Positions 1 to 10,505 of a stretch of 64,000 nt of DNA are shown in pieces. The position numbers and the translations under genes were made by a program. The stretch's first letter is position 1. Every line of letters begins with the position of its first letter. The notes beneath the pieces were generated by a model that worked only from the letters and a program-made list of their open reading frames with translations, made no database searches and had not been told where the DNA came from. The stretch lies in NCBI GenBank assembly GCA_029891385.1, contig CM057225.1:77525887-77589886 (forward strand), given 5' to 3'. This DNA is from Erythroxylum novogranatense (lineage: Eukaryota > Streptophyta > Magnoliopsida > Malpighiales > Erythroxylaceae).

Positions 1-740
1 CACTTGGGCACAACACTGAATAACTAGAAAAGAGTCTCATATGCATTGTATACACATGACTAATTGAATTGCAAACTTACTGAATTATGTGATGACATGA
101 GAGATTGCAAATTGTTACATGCTACTGTAAACTGTTGCATGATTTATCAGAAATTGTGGTATGATATCATAAAAGCTATTATATACTATTGTAAATTGCT
201 ATTTGATAACGCAAACCTGTTATAGACTCACGTAAATTGTTATATAATACCGTTAATTGAATATTATTGTGCTATCTTTGCATTTAATTTGCGTAATGCA
301 TGATTTGAGTAAACCATCGATGATGATTTCTCACTGAGTTCGCAAACTCACCCAAAATTACATCTAATTTTTCATGATCGATAGAGTAGACTCTAGCTCA
401 GGAGATAGTCTTTTCTGCCGTCTTGACGTCTTTGGCAAGAAGCGATGACACAATTGGGTCACCGGGTTGGACTTTGCGGATGATCTTAGAATAGATGCTT
501 ATATCGGTTTCCTTTTGGTTTTGTTTAGAGACCGATAGACTTGTCTATTCATACGGATGACCAGATTAAGATTCTTTTGGATTTAAAAGTTTACTGATTT
601 CTGATATTTGGTTTTAATTATTGCGATGCCATGTGGATATTATTGGGAAAATGTTCTGGTAGTGCACCTTTATCGTGGGATACGTGTCGGAGCGACCTTC
701 GGATTTCCCGATGTGTACCCTACGGTGAGGGGGCACTACA
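1..740 (+). repeat. 5' LTR of element A (3' portion only)
   Basis: It aligns with small indels to the last part of the 3' LTR at 7411-8148, including the shared stretches around 330 and 7730 (ATCGATGATG) and the terminal GGGGCACTACA / GGGGCGCTACA. It ends in CA immediately before the primer binding site. The upstream U3 part lies outside the window. Confidence 0.92.
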
Positions 741-745
741 TTAAG

Positions 746-757
746 TGGTATCAGAGC
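746..757 (+). other. Primer binding site of element A (tRNA-iMet type)
   Basis: TGGTATCAGAGC lies five bases after the end of the 5' LTR. This is the classical complement of the 3' end of plant initiator tRNA-Met used to prime minus-strand synthesis. It is a primer site, not a tRNA gene. Confidence 0.9.
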
Positions 758-920
758 ATGGTTTGGCATCTTTTAGGCATAGTGTACTTTAGGCTGGAAT
801 CACTGTAAGAATAGCATAACTGATTGGAATTTTCTTGTCTGTTTTAGGTCATCCGTACTGGGAGATCGAGTTGAGTTACCAGCTGACCTGGAATCGATAG
901 GAGCTAGTAGGGAGTCTCCG

Positions 921-2010
921 ATGCCTCATTCAGAGGAGTTGCCTCCTCGAGTTTCTGTGAGACGGAAACGGAGATACGATCAATCTGCGTGGCGGGCGAT
1001 TGACTTTATGGTAGCAAACCTGCGAAGAGAGGATGGCTAGAGAGGACCGAGAGAGTCCTCGATCAGATGGACTGCGACCCGGATAAGCGTTTTGACTATG
1101 CGGTTTCTCTGCTACAAGGTCCTGCATATCAGTGGTGGAAGACTGTCCCGGGCAGTACCACCAGGCCTTGTACACTGACATGGGACGACTTTCTGAGGGC
1201 TTTCAAGGACAATTTCATGCCCAAGATTTATCTGGAAATGAAGTTCTGAGGAGTTCTAGAGGTCGAGGCGGGCGATTGACCATGGTCGACTATGAGGTGC
1301 TGATTCAACGAGTTAATGGTCTATGCTTCTTCATTGGTGGCTCTTGAGGTGGCAGTGTCGGCGTTTTGAGGGCGGACTCAATCTGGAGATCCGTACCTTA
1401 TTGGCTAGATCCGATATGGGCGCTTTATTAAGTTGAGGGCTGCGGCGGTGAGGATCGGCGATTACTAAAACAGATGGCTCGAGGCCGATGCAGGGACCCG
1501 ACATAAGAGATCTAGTGACAGTCAGGGCAGCGCTGGCAAAGGATTCAGCAAGCGTCAGAGTAGGCCCTTCAGGTCTGCAGGAGGGGCTAGACAGACTGGT
1601 CATGGGCAGAGGAGCATATTTGTACAGACTGGTAATGGTGGCGGCAGTGCCAGAGTTTCAGGGCAGTTTGTTCCTTTATGCGAGCATTGTGACAAGAGAC
1701 ACAGTGGAGAGTGTTGATGGCTGTCTGAAGCTTGTTTGAGATGTGGCTCGATGGACCACCTAGTGAGGAACTGTCCAGAGATTTTGGGAGCTCAGTCTAC
1801 TATAACTAGAAGATTAGGCAGCAATACCACGGTGCAGCAAAGCCGTGGAGGTGGATTAGGTTGGAGAGGCCGAGGCCGGGGCCAAGCTGAGGGGTCCGCA
1901 GCGAGGTCAGAGGGACAGAGCAGTAGACAGCAGTCACAGGCTAGGGTCTATGCCATGACTTGGCAAGAGGCCCAGGATTCCCTGGATGTCGTTGCGGTAT
2001 GCTTCTGATT
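921..2010 (+). pseudogene. Element A gag (nucleocapsid) relic
   Basis: Decayed gag. An ATG at 921 opens a short reading frame that stops at the TAG following GATGGC near 1039. The conserved retrotransposon-gag core is readable at 1067-1249 (residues ...DYAVSLLQGPAYQWW... and a downstream W-D-D-F motif). A further frame at 1736-2008 holds a CCHC zinc knuckle (C-x2-C-G-S-M-D-H-x4-C, first Cys just upstream) followed by a Gly/Arg-rich tail. The N-terminal half is shorter than in element C, so an internal deletion is likely. The intact protein would form the capsid-like particle and bind the RNA. Several frame changes mean it cannot be made. Confidence 0.85.
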
Positions 2011-2024
2011 TCTGATTTTGAAGC

Positions 2025-2441
2025 ATATGCATTGTTGGTTCTGGATCCACTCATTCTTTCATTGCACCGCATTTAGCATGTAGACTGCATGGGGATAGGC
2101 AGAGGTTACAGTATGGGTTAGAGGTGAGTACACCTCTAGGTAGTACGATTGTATTAGGAGAGATCTGTATGGGGTGTCAGGTTCAGATCGATCGAGCAGT
2201 TTTGAGTGCCGATCTGATCGTTTTGGCTCTGAGGGAGATTGACGTGATATTGGGGATGGACTGGTTGACTGCGCATAGGGTTATTATGGACTGTTATACC
2301 AAGGAGGTTGTATTGGAGTCTCCTGGTCAGCCCAGAGCTGTGTTTCGAGGAGTTAGCCCGGCAGTGCCAGCCAGGATGATATCTTTCTTGAGTGCCCTGA
2401 GATTGATGCGGGGAGGTCATGAGGCCTATCTGCTCACGTAG
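2025..2441 (+). pseudogene. Element A aspartic protease relic
   Basis: Retropepsin-like segment. The active-site region reads G-S-G-S-T-H-S-F near 2036-2060, where elements D and C have D-S-G and D-P-G. The catalytic Asp codon GAT is therefore GGT here. The conserved second half follows at 2124-2441, with a V-I-L-G-M-D-W-L motif and the usual strands up to a Gly-rich region. The intact domain would cut the gag-pol polyprotein. Loss of the catalytic Asp and a frameshift just before it make this copy inactive. Confidence 0.82.
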
Positions 2442-2471
2442 GGATACCAGTCGTCGAGCCGAGATTGCGGG

Positions 2472-3385
2472 ATGTTCCGTGGTCGTGGAATTTCGGATGT
2501 GTTTTCCGAGGAGTTCTGGGATTACCGCCAGAGCGGAGAGACGAGTTTGAGATTGATCTCGTTCCCAGATGCCCCTATATCGATCCCTCCAGATAGGATG
2601 GCACCGGTGGGCCGAGAGAGCTTAAGGCTCGATTCAGAACTCTTGGACAAGGGTTCATTACACCGAGTGTTTCGCCATGGGGAGCTCCGGTACTGTTTGT
2701 GAAGAAGAAGGACAGGACGCTGAGACTATGTATCGATTATAGGCAGTTGAATCGGGTAACAGTGAAGAATAAGTATCCCCTGCCTAGGATTGACGATTTA
2801 TTTGATCAGCTGCAGGGAGCTCAGGTGTTCACCAAGTTGGACCTGAGATCAGGTTATTACCAGTTGAGGATCGCAGAGGCCGATGTGCCTAAGAGTGCTT
2901 TCGGGAGTAGGTACGGGCATTTCAAGTTTCTAGTGATGCCGTTTGGGTTGACTAATGCCCCGGCAGCCTTTATGGCGTTGATGAATAAAGTTTTTCAGCC
3001 CTACCTGGACCGGTTCGTGATAGTGTTTATTGATGATATACTGGTTTATTCGAGGAGTAGACAGGAGCACACTGAGCACCTAAGGATTATTCTACAGGTC
3101 ATGAGAGAGAGGCAGCTGTTCTCCAAATTCACTAAGTGTGAATTCTGGCTTGATGAGATTGTATTTCTAGGGCATGTGGTGTCCGGTGAGGGTATCCAGG
3201 TGGATCCTCACAAGATAGAGGCGGTTATGAGTTGGGAGATTCCGAGGAGTGTGCCAGAGTTGCGGAGTTTCCTAGGATTGGCCGGATATTACCGGAGGTT
3301 CGTCGAGGGGTTTTCGTTGATCTCCGCCTCTTTGACGAAACTGTTGAGGAAGAATGTGCTGTTCAGATGGTCTGAGGAGTGCTAG
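2472..3385 (+). pseudogene. Element A reverse transcriptase relic
   Basis: RT domain of a Ty3 polyprotein. The [11 protein letters not shown] linker is readable near 2570-2605. A long clean frame at 2699-3385 (228 residues) holds the palm and fingers: K-L-D-L-R-S-G-Y near residue 46, M-P-F-G-L-T-N-A-P at 80-88, and the catalytic F-I-D-D-I-L-V-Y at 110-117. The frame ends in TAG at 3383-3385, where elements D and, later, C have a Gln codon. The catalytic Asp pair is preserved, but the N-terminal linker is out of frame. Confidence 0.93.
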
Positions 3386-3840
3386 AAGAGCTTTGAGGAG
3401 CTGAAATATCGGTTGACGACTGCACCGGTGTTAAGCATTCCTTCTGGTATTGGAGGCTTTGTGGTTTACAGTGATGCCTCGCATCAGGGACTGGGATGTG
3501 TATTGATGCAGCATGGGAGAGTTATAGCGTATGCCTCGAGACAGTTGAGGTCTCACGAGGTGAATTATCCAGTGCATGACTTGGAGTTAGCAGCAGTTGT
3601 GTTTGCTCTAAAGATCTGGAGACATTATCTGTATAGGGAGACGTTCCAGATCTTCACTGATCATAAGAGTTTTAGGTATCTGTTGAGTCAGAGAGAGCTC
3701 AATCTGAGATAGAGGAGATGGATAGAATTACTGAAGGACTATGATTGCACGATTGAGTATCATCTAGGGAAGGCCAATGTGGTGGCCGATGCACTGAGTA
3801 GGAGATCGCAGGGAGTGCACTCGAGTTCGAGTTTCGAGGT
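3386..3840 (+). pseudogene. Element A RNase H relic
   Basis: RNase H-like domain after the RT. The frame at 3413-3712 contains V-Y-S-D-A-S near residue 20, the Y-A-S-R-Q-L motif, and F-T-D-H-K-S near its end. A TAG at 3710-3712 interrupts L-N-L-R-x-R-R-W, where element C has CAG-encoded Gln. The domain continues in the same register to V-V-A-D-A-L-S-R at about 3780-3803. It would degrade the RNA strand of the RNA/DNA hybrid. Confidence 0.88.
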
Positions 3841-3875
3841 TACAGTGCGATTGATTAAGAGCTCTTAATGTACAG

Positions 3876-4382
3876 ATGGATTTGGGTCAGGATGGAGCCC
3901 TGATTGCTACTCTGAGGTTGAAGCCGATGTTGCATGATAGGATCCGGAGAGTTCAGGATCAAGACCCAGTGTTAGTGAGACTGATTGAGAGAGTCCAGGC
4001 CGGTACTGATTCAAAGTTTGAGATGAGAGATGGGACTTTATGGATGGGACAGAGACTGTGTGTGCCTGATGTTGAGGACTTGAGACGGGAGATCCTAGAG
4101 GAGGCACATATAGCTGCCTATGCTATGCATCCTGGTACGACCAAGATGTATAATACTCTGAGACAGCATTTCTGGTGGCCTGGTATGAAGAGGCAAGTGG
4201 CAGAGTATATGTCCAGGTGTCTGATTTGTCAGCAGGTTAAGGCAGAGCATCAGGCTCCAGTGGGGAAGTTGCATTCGTTGCCCATTCCGGAGTGGAAATG
4301 GGAACGGATTACCATGGATTTTGTCATGGGGTTGCCTAGGACACCGAGGCAGCATGATGCTATCTGGGTCATAGTGGACTGA
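3876..4382 (+). pseudogene. Element A integrase zinc finger and start of catalytic core
   Basis: 168-residue frame containing the integrase H2C2 finger (H-x6-H ... C-L-I-C-Q-Q-V-K) and the beginning of the catalytic core, with the first catalytic Asp in T-M-D-F-V-M-G-L-P near 4312-4338. It stops at TGA 4380-4382 inside V-I-V-D-x-L-T-K, where element D has Arg. A CGA-to-TGA transition is the simplest explanation. Confidence 0.9.
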
Positions 4383-4996
4383 TTGACTAAATCGGCTCAC
4401 TTCTTGCCAGTGAGGGAGAGCAATACTCTCGATCAGTTGGCCCAGAAGTATGTGACAGAGATTGTGCGGTTGCATGGGTTTCCGTTGTCGATAGTCTCAG
4501 ACAGGGATCCCAGATTCAACTCGAGGTTCTGGAAGAGCCTACAGACTGCTATGGGTTTGAGGTTGAACTTGATCGCATTTCATCCTCGAACGGATGGATG
4601 CGAGTGAGAGGGCGATTAAGGCTGTTGAGGACATGCTTGAGCTTGTGTATTGGAATTTAGAGGATCATGGGATCAGTATTTGGCACTGATCGAGTTTGCA
4701 TATAATAACCAGTATCAGAGTAGTATTGAGATGGCACCGTATGAGGCCTTGTATGGAAGGCCGTGTCGATCGCCACTGTATTGGGATGAAGAGGGTATGA
4801 GATCGATTGAGGGTCCGAGCTGATTCGGACACGATGGATAAAGTACAGCTTGATCGAAGTCGCATCAAGGTGGCTCGGATGAATGTAAAAGCTATGTGAA
4901 TCAGCATCGGCGAGAGATGGAGTACAGTATAGGTGATAGAGTGTTTCTCCGAGTGTCTCCTTGGAAAGTAGTACTGAGATTTGGCCGTAAGGCAAG
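4383..4996 (+). pseudogene. Element A integrase catalytic core relic
   Basis: Continuation of the integrase core. S-D-R-D-P-R-F (second catalytic Asp) is readable near 4498-4518. The region of the catalytic Glu at about 4590-4612 is frameshifted: the H-P-R-T-D-G frame breaks and S-E-R resumes in another frame. Downstream, E-F-A-Y-N-N and R-Y-E-A-L-Y-G-R type motifs can be followed through several frames to about 4980. The copy cannot encode a working integrase. Confidence 0.85.
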
Positions 4997-5380
4997 TTGA
5001 GCCCTCGGTATATCGGTCCGTATGAGATCCTTGAGAGGATAGGACCGTTGGCTTACAGATTGGCTTTACCGAGTGAGTTGTCCCAAATGCATGACGTGTT
5101 TCATGTTAGTATGCTCCGACGGTACCGTTCAGACCCGACGCATGTGATTCCAGCTCAGGAGATTGAGGTAGCCAGTGATTTGACCTATGTTGAGGAGCCG
5201 GTACGGATTATAGGATCATGGGTCAAGCAGCTGAGGAACAGGGTGATTCCATTGGTGAAAGTCCTTTGGAAAAACCACTCTTCTGAGGAAGCTACAAGGG
5301 AGACTGAGGAGCATATGAGGAGTCAGTATCCTCATTTATTCGATCGGACAGGTATTAAATTTCGAGGTTTAAAATTTTTA
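4997..5380 (+). pseudogene. Element A integrase C-terminus with chromodomain
   Basis: The frame starts M-S-P-R-Y-I-G-P-Y, the GPY/F module of the integrase C-terminus, followed by F-H-V-S-M-L-R-R-Y. A chromodomain-like tail (V-K-V-L-W-K-N-H ... E-E-A-T) then ends near the LTR. In chromoviruses this domain steers integration towards particular chromatin. The usual Trp after E-E-A-T is Arg here (TGG to AGG), which removes an aromatic residue of the fold. The frame then runs into the 3' LTR. Confidence 0.88.
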
Positions 5381-5381
5381 T

Positions 5382-5395
5382 TAGGAGGGGTGAAT
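5382..5395 (+). other. Polypurine tract of element A
   Basis: The purine-rich run TAGGAGGGGTGAAT directly precedes the TGTAAC start of the 3' LTR. It is the expected plus-strand primer site. Confidence 0.75.
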
Positions 5396-8148
5396 TGTAA
5401 CATCCCGTTACTGTTAGCAAGGGCATTATGGTAATATTGGGTCAAACTGATAGGTTTCATTGCATTCACTGATTGAGCATTTTACTAGCCTCTAATTATA
5501 GAGGAACAGGTTTATTGCATATGCATTTATCCATAGGTACATGCATTCATGATTTTCCGACATTTTAATTGTGAGCGTGAATTGATTGAATTTGTGAACT
5601 GAAACCGATCGAAGGCGATTGGATTATGATTGATTGAGAAATTAGGAGTAATTGGGTTCAAATAATGGATTTAGAATAGTCTAAGAATGATTGGCTACTG
5701 ATAGTGACTTATAGAAAATTTTCGAAATTCAGGAGAAAATGCGGGATCGAAAATTTTGGGTGACCGAATGATTGATTTGTATAATCTTGAAAGGATTGTC
5801 CAATGGCAATGGAAAAATTAGAGTTATCTTGTTAGAAAATAAAAATGTTGAGCCATTGAAATTTAGAGACTGAAATTTGAACTGGTTTGGAGACTATGCC
5901 TATAAATAGCTAGGTTTGAAATTTGAGGATTTACCACAAGGCTTGAACATTTCTTCTTCTCTTCCTCCTCCAGGCGATCTTGATTCCTCCCACCGGTGAG
6001 GATTCTTTGATCTTTCTTTATGGTTTTCTTCTCATTATGCTAGCCTAACTGGTTTATTGTGATTGATGAAGGTTGAGAAGGATTGAGAGTGGTTATCGTT
6101 GATTTCGAAGGATTTTAGGGTTACGGTGATTTTTGAGAGATTTGTGGATTGATCTTCGATTGGTAAGTTTTAATGGCTTTAATGTTGTTATTAAGGGTTG
6201 TTTGACCATTGATGGCATTTATTATGGTTGAGTTGAGTAGTTGAGAGTGTTTAATGGAGGTTTTAGAGAGTTTTAATGGCAGAAATCGAGCGGAGAAGAA
6301 GAGGAAATCCCCACACATCGCGACGTCTGGTGCGATCTCGCCGCGGCGAGAAAATTAAGTGCTCGCCGCGACGAGTGCAGCGAGTGGTCGCGACGAGCGT
6401 CAATTTATTTTACGCCGCGACGCGCTTATTTCGCCTAGCGGCGTGCCCAGAATGGATTGCTTTCATGGCATGGCGATCTTCACCGCCAAGGCAATGACGA
6501 ACCATTTATCTTGCGGCGAAGGGTTTTCGATTGAATGAGTGTTTGTTTATTGGGCTAACTTATGGTATAGAACTCCGATTGAGGTGATTCTCGATTCATT
6601 ATGAACTAGAAAGAGGTCTACAATTGAGGATAATTATGGGAGTTAGAATGTAATTTAATTGGTATTGATTTATCGAGATTAAGGTCAATTATGGTTCGTA
6701 GTGTGACCTAAATATTGAATTGAGACAATTGGAGATTTAATTGGGATTTTCAATAAAGGTTTGACCCAATAGATGAGGAATTGCTATAGGGAGTATAAAT
6801 TGAGAAAATTGAACTGAATTATAGGATTGGATCAATTATTATCGATTAATTGAGCGAAGAGTTAGAATGGGACATAAGAGTTGAATTGGGTTTTGGCAGC
6901 GGAAAATCGTGAACATGCATTGTCTTTAAATTTCATAGAGACATATGCATCACTGAATTGTTTAATTGAGCATCTAGTAATGGGACCGTATTTTCTTGTA
7001 TAGGCGTCGTTAGATCGTCATTCCATGGACATTCTTTGGAACTTCAGACGATGGCTTCGGAAGTTCTGGTGAGTAACTAGTTGGTTTCTCAAATTCTGAT
7101 TGTCTAAGTGCTCAATGTGAATTACTTGCCAAATGTGAAATTGCATGATTCTTGAAATATACATGATCGAATGGTATGCTTCTCTTGTATTGGATTGGAC
7201 TCTTTGCATGACACCGAGAAATGCAATCTTGGGCTTTATAGGCATACACCGAATTCTTGAACATGCATTGCATGCATAAATGCATGATCGGATAATGGAT
7301 ATGTGACCCAAGTGCTATTATAATCGAAAAGAGCTTGAGCTCGAACATCGTCTTGACCGGACCTCGAGCCCGAGGGGAGAAATCACACGCGTCCCCATCG
7401 AATCTTGATGAGCACTTGGGCACAACATCAATAAGCTGGAAAAGAGTCTCATATGCATTGTATACATGGTGATTGAATTACAAACTTCTTGAATTATGTG
7501 ATGACATGAGAGATTGCAAATTGTTACATGCTATCGTAAATCGCTGTTGCATGATTCTATCAGAAATTGTGGTATGATCTCGTAAAGCTGTTATATACTA
7601 TTGTAAATTGCTATTTGATACCGCAAACCGTTATAGACTCGTAAATTGTTATATAATATTGTTAATTGAATATTACTGTGCTATGTTGTACGCAATTTGC
7701 GTAATGCATGATTTGAGTGAACCATCGATGATGGTTTCTCACTGAGTTCGCAAACTCACCAAAATTGCATCTAATTTTTCAAGATCGATAGAGTAGACTC
7801 TTAGCTCCGGAGATAGTCTTTTCTGCCGTCTTGCGTCTTAGAGAAGCGATGGCACATGGTCGATCAACCGGTTGGATTTTTGCGATGATCTTAGGATAGA
7901 TGCTTGTGTCGCTTTCCTTTTGGTTTTGTTTAGAGACCGATAGACTTGTCTATTCTCGCTACGGATGATCAGATTAAGATTCTTTTGGATTTAAAAGTTT
8001 ACTGATTTCTGATATTTGGTTTTAATTATTGCGATGCCATGTGGATATTATTGGAAAAATGTTCTGGTAGTGCACCTTTATCTTGGGATACGTGTCGGAG
8101 CGACCTTCGGGTTTTCCGATGTGTACCTTACGGTGAGGGGGCGCTACA
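5396..8148 (+). repeat. 3' LTR of element A (2,753 bp)
   Basis: It begins TGTAACATCCC after the polypurine tract and ends GCGCTACA. Its 3' third matches bases 1-740. Its first part matches the solo LTR at 57307-60277 read on the other strand (TGTAACATCCCATTACTG there). It contains a TATA box near 5901 and a GC-rich island with palindromic CGCCGCGGCG motifs at 6320-6500. The length is long for a gypsy LTR but within the range of Tekay/Del elements. Confidence 0.93.
5901..5908 (+). promoter_or_regulatory. TATA box of the A-family LTR promoter
   Basis: TATAAATA lies about 505 bp into the 3' LTR. The equivalent TATTTATA (reverse strand) is kept in the solo LTR at 59757-59764, which supports it as the U3 promoter of the family. 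Confidence 0.6.
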
Positions 8149-10155
8149 GTTATGACTTGTGATTACGATGGTTTTACTAAGTCATAAACTTAAGTATAAA
8201 TTATACTTGAGAGAGTTCCAATAAAGGGAAGTGGATAAGTGGATAAGAATTTGACAGGTGTCCTCGCTAAAGTTAAGATATTTATTGCCTTAAAAAGACA
8301 AGTTGAGGTCCTTGTCTTTATCTTTTCTCGAAACTTCTTTCTTTAAAACTCCTCTAACCCAGAGCTTTTCTGGAAATATTCACCAAAGTTAAACCTTGCT
8401 TTTCTCTGTTTGTCCTCACTTCCACTTGGATATTTCTTTCTTCTATTCCAAGAAAGACTGAACCTCTCTGTCAACTTTTCAGATGGGGTATGTGAGTTAC
8501 ATGCGAGTTAGGGCTTTATGATGGTTGAGGATTTTGGAGCTTCAAACAAGTAAGCTTGTTATGCTTATGTAGTTTTTTTTTTTGCATAAACTGAAGCATG
8601 CATCGTTAGTTCACTGCTAAATGATTTAGAACAGTGATATTTGCTGGAAAAAGGTGTGAGGAGATCTAGTGTACCATACATGGTGAGTTCTTTGGATTGA
8701 TGACTGAAATGCTAAGGGATTGAGATTGTGATTTAAGCAATTAATGAGTGATCAAGTTATGAAATGGGTATGTGCATATGATATGAAGTTCGTTAAGGTT
8801 CCTAGGTTTGTCATTGAGCATGCATTATACATAGTCTATTTATACATTGTGCATAAATAAACGTTTATACGTGTGCAATTATTGATGCGAGCGCATTATG
8901 CGTCTTGCATAAATAAGTTGTGCTCGTCAAGTGTCCGCATTCAAGCGTTCCCAGAATTTGGAAGCAAATGCTAATTTGGAGCGTACTGTGAGTAGACCTA
9001 GATGGTCTCATTCTATTGTTTGTTCTGTTTGCCTTTTCGATATTAATTGAATTCTGAATATGTTTAAATATGTTGGGTTCCGGATAGGAGGTCCGATGAT
9101 TGTGATTATGATTTGGATATTAAAGTGTTATTTGTATGTAAATAAGATGAACTAAGTGCACTGAAGTGTTTGCTAAGTGAACTCTGAATGCGATATTGCA
9201 TACAAGTTAAGTGTGAATTCTCAAATATATGTTGAATGCCGGACTACAGTCCGATGATAAGTGATTGTGACTGAATAAGAGGATGCAATGTAAGTGATGC
9301 ATTCCATCTCATGAATGCATGAAATATAAAGGCGTTGTGACTTGTGTTACCTATATGAAGCGCTTCCACATAGAGCTATTATCCGTGATTCTGTTTTGAC
9401 TGAGCCCTATGGGCCAGTATTCTGTTTTGACTGAGCCTTATGGGCCAATATTCTATTTTGACTGAGCCTACGGGCCAGTATTCTGTATATGTGAGTGACA
9501 GGAACTCAGTCACAACAATAAGAACGAAAGTGAGTCTCACACAAATGGCATGTGCATGGTTTGAATGTTTAAGTGAATTGAATACGAAGGGTGATAGTGA
9601 TTGTGAAATGTGTGTGAATGTGAAATGTGAAATAATGTGAAATATGCAAAATGTGAATTATGTGTTATGTGATTTAGGTGAGCCATCGATGATGGTCGCT
9701 CATTGAGTTCGCAAAACTCACCCAAATTTTGTAATTATTTTCAGGGTCAAAAGAATACCTCGTTAGGCCAACGAGAGTATATTTGCAGCATTCAGTGAAG
9801 GATAGGGGTCGGGATCCGTTTGTGTCTGCATTTGTGTTTTTCTCATTTTGAATTGAAGTGTATCTTCCACGAATTTTGTATAAGTTTGTTTTCCAAAATG
9901 ACTCAAGTGTTTTGTATTTGTGAAAGGGCCCAATTGGCTATTGAAATTTTATTGATCGTATTATGGACTAAAAATGTTTATGAAAGAAATGGGCCCATTT
10001 TTATTACTAATTTTTGCATATTATGTTTGTGATTTAAAAAAATCTATACCGATTTCTGAATGTGTTAAGTACTTTAGCACGCCACCCTCGCGGAGCACGC
10101 ATTAGGATATCACCATCGATGTCGGGTTCGGGCCTTGCGGGAGTGGGATGCTACA
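8149..10155 (+). repeat. LTR B, 3' portion of a related LTR interrupted by element A
   Basis: The sequence starts abruptly at the end of element A and ends GGGATGCTACA. The same terminal block (GTCGGGTTCGGG ... GGAGTGGGATG) appears inverted at the left end of the solo LTR at 57307-57390. The block around 9670-9725 (CCATCGATGATGG ... GAGTTCGCAAA) is shared with the A LTRs. It is therefore the 3' part of a Tekay-type LTR, and the simplest reading is that A inserted into it. The 5' part would lie left of the window. No coding sequence is visible. Confidence 0.72.
9389..9487 (+). repeat. 31-bp tandem repeat in LTR B (three units plus a fragment)
   Basis: Units start at 9389, 9420 and 9451. Each reads TTCTGTTTTGACTGAGCC, then TATGGGCCAGTA with small changes, and a partial fourth unit begins at 9481. 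The third unit is one base shorter. Confidence 0.9.
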
Positions 10156-10505
10156 ATAATTTTATAATATATTATCTTCAAATCATCTTAATATGAAAGA
10201 TTTTAAGTTCATTTAAATTTTCAAAATATTTATCCTTTAAAGAATATATATTTTTAATTAATTAATTAATTAATCATTACGTTGCTGGAATTGAAATAAT
10301 TATGAAAAAGTTCCTCCTGACAATATTTTTCATATCCCGATCGGAAATGATTACAAAATGCCTTGTCAATACATGAATATTTGAAAAGGATTACAAAGTC
10401 AAATTTTTAAAGATAAAATAGAAAAATCATAATTATTACCTCGAAGAAAATGAGAAATAGTTATAAATGTTATATAATACTTTTCTCAATTTTTCTATTG
10501 ATAAT
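10156..10505. other. AT-rich DNA between LTR B and element C
   Basis: About 350 bp with no gene. It includes a TTAA microsatellite at about 10253-10274 and ends in ATAAT, the TSD of element C. It was contiguous with 39037 onwards before C inserted. Confidence 0.7.
10501..10505. repeat. TSD of element C, left copy (ATAAT)
   Basis: ATAAT immediately precedes the TGTTGAACCC start of C and is repeated exactly at 39032-39036 after the CCCAACA end of C. Confidence 0.9.

Larger units (their letters stand above)
1..8148 (+). mobile_element. Ty3 chromovirus A (Tekay/Del-like), 5' LTR truncated by window edge
   Basis: LTR retrotransposon read left to right: 3' part of the 5' LTR (1-740), primer binding site at 746, gag-protease-RT-RNase H-integrase-chromodomain relics (921-5380), polypurine tract just before 5396, and 3' LTR 5396-8148. 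Bases 1-740 match the 3' LTR from about 7411 to its end, which proves the LTR pair. The domain order with integrase before a C-terminal chromodomain is that of Ty3 chromoviruses, and the chromodomain type suggests Tekay/Del. Every coding segment carries stops or frameshifts, so the copy is dead. The base run after the 3' LTR is GTTAT; its TSD partner would lie left of the window and cannot be checked. Confidence 0.93.

Noticed and set aside
746..757. tRNA-Met gene fragment
   Set aside because: Only the 12-bp complement of the tRNA 3' end is present, at the fixed place after an LTR. It is a primer binding site.
608..808. 66-residue open frame across the 5' LTR end of A
   Set aside because: It overlaps the LTR terminus and primer binding site, which explain the sequence.
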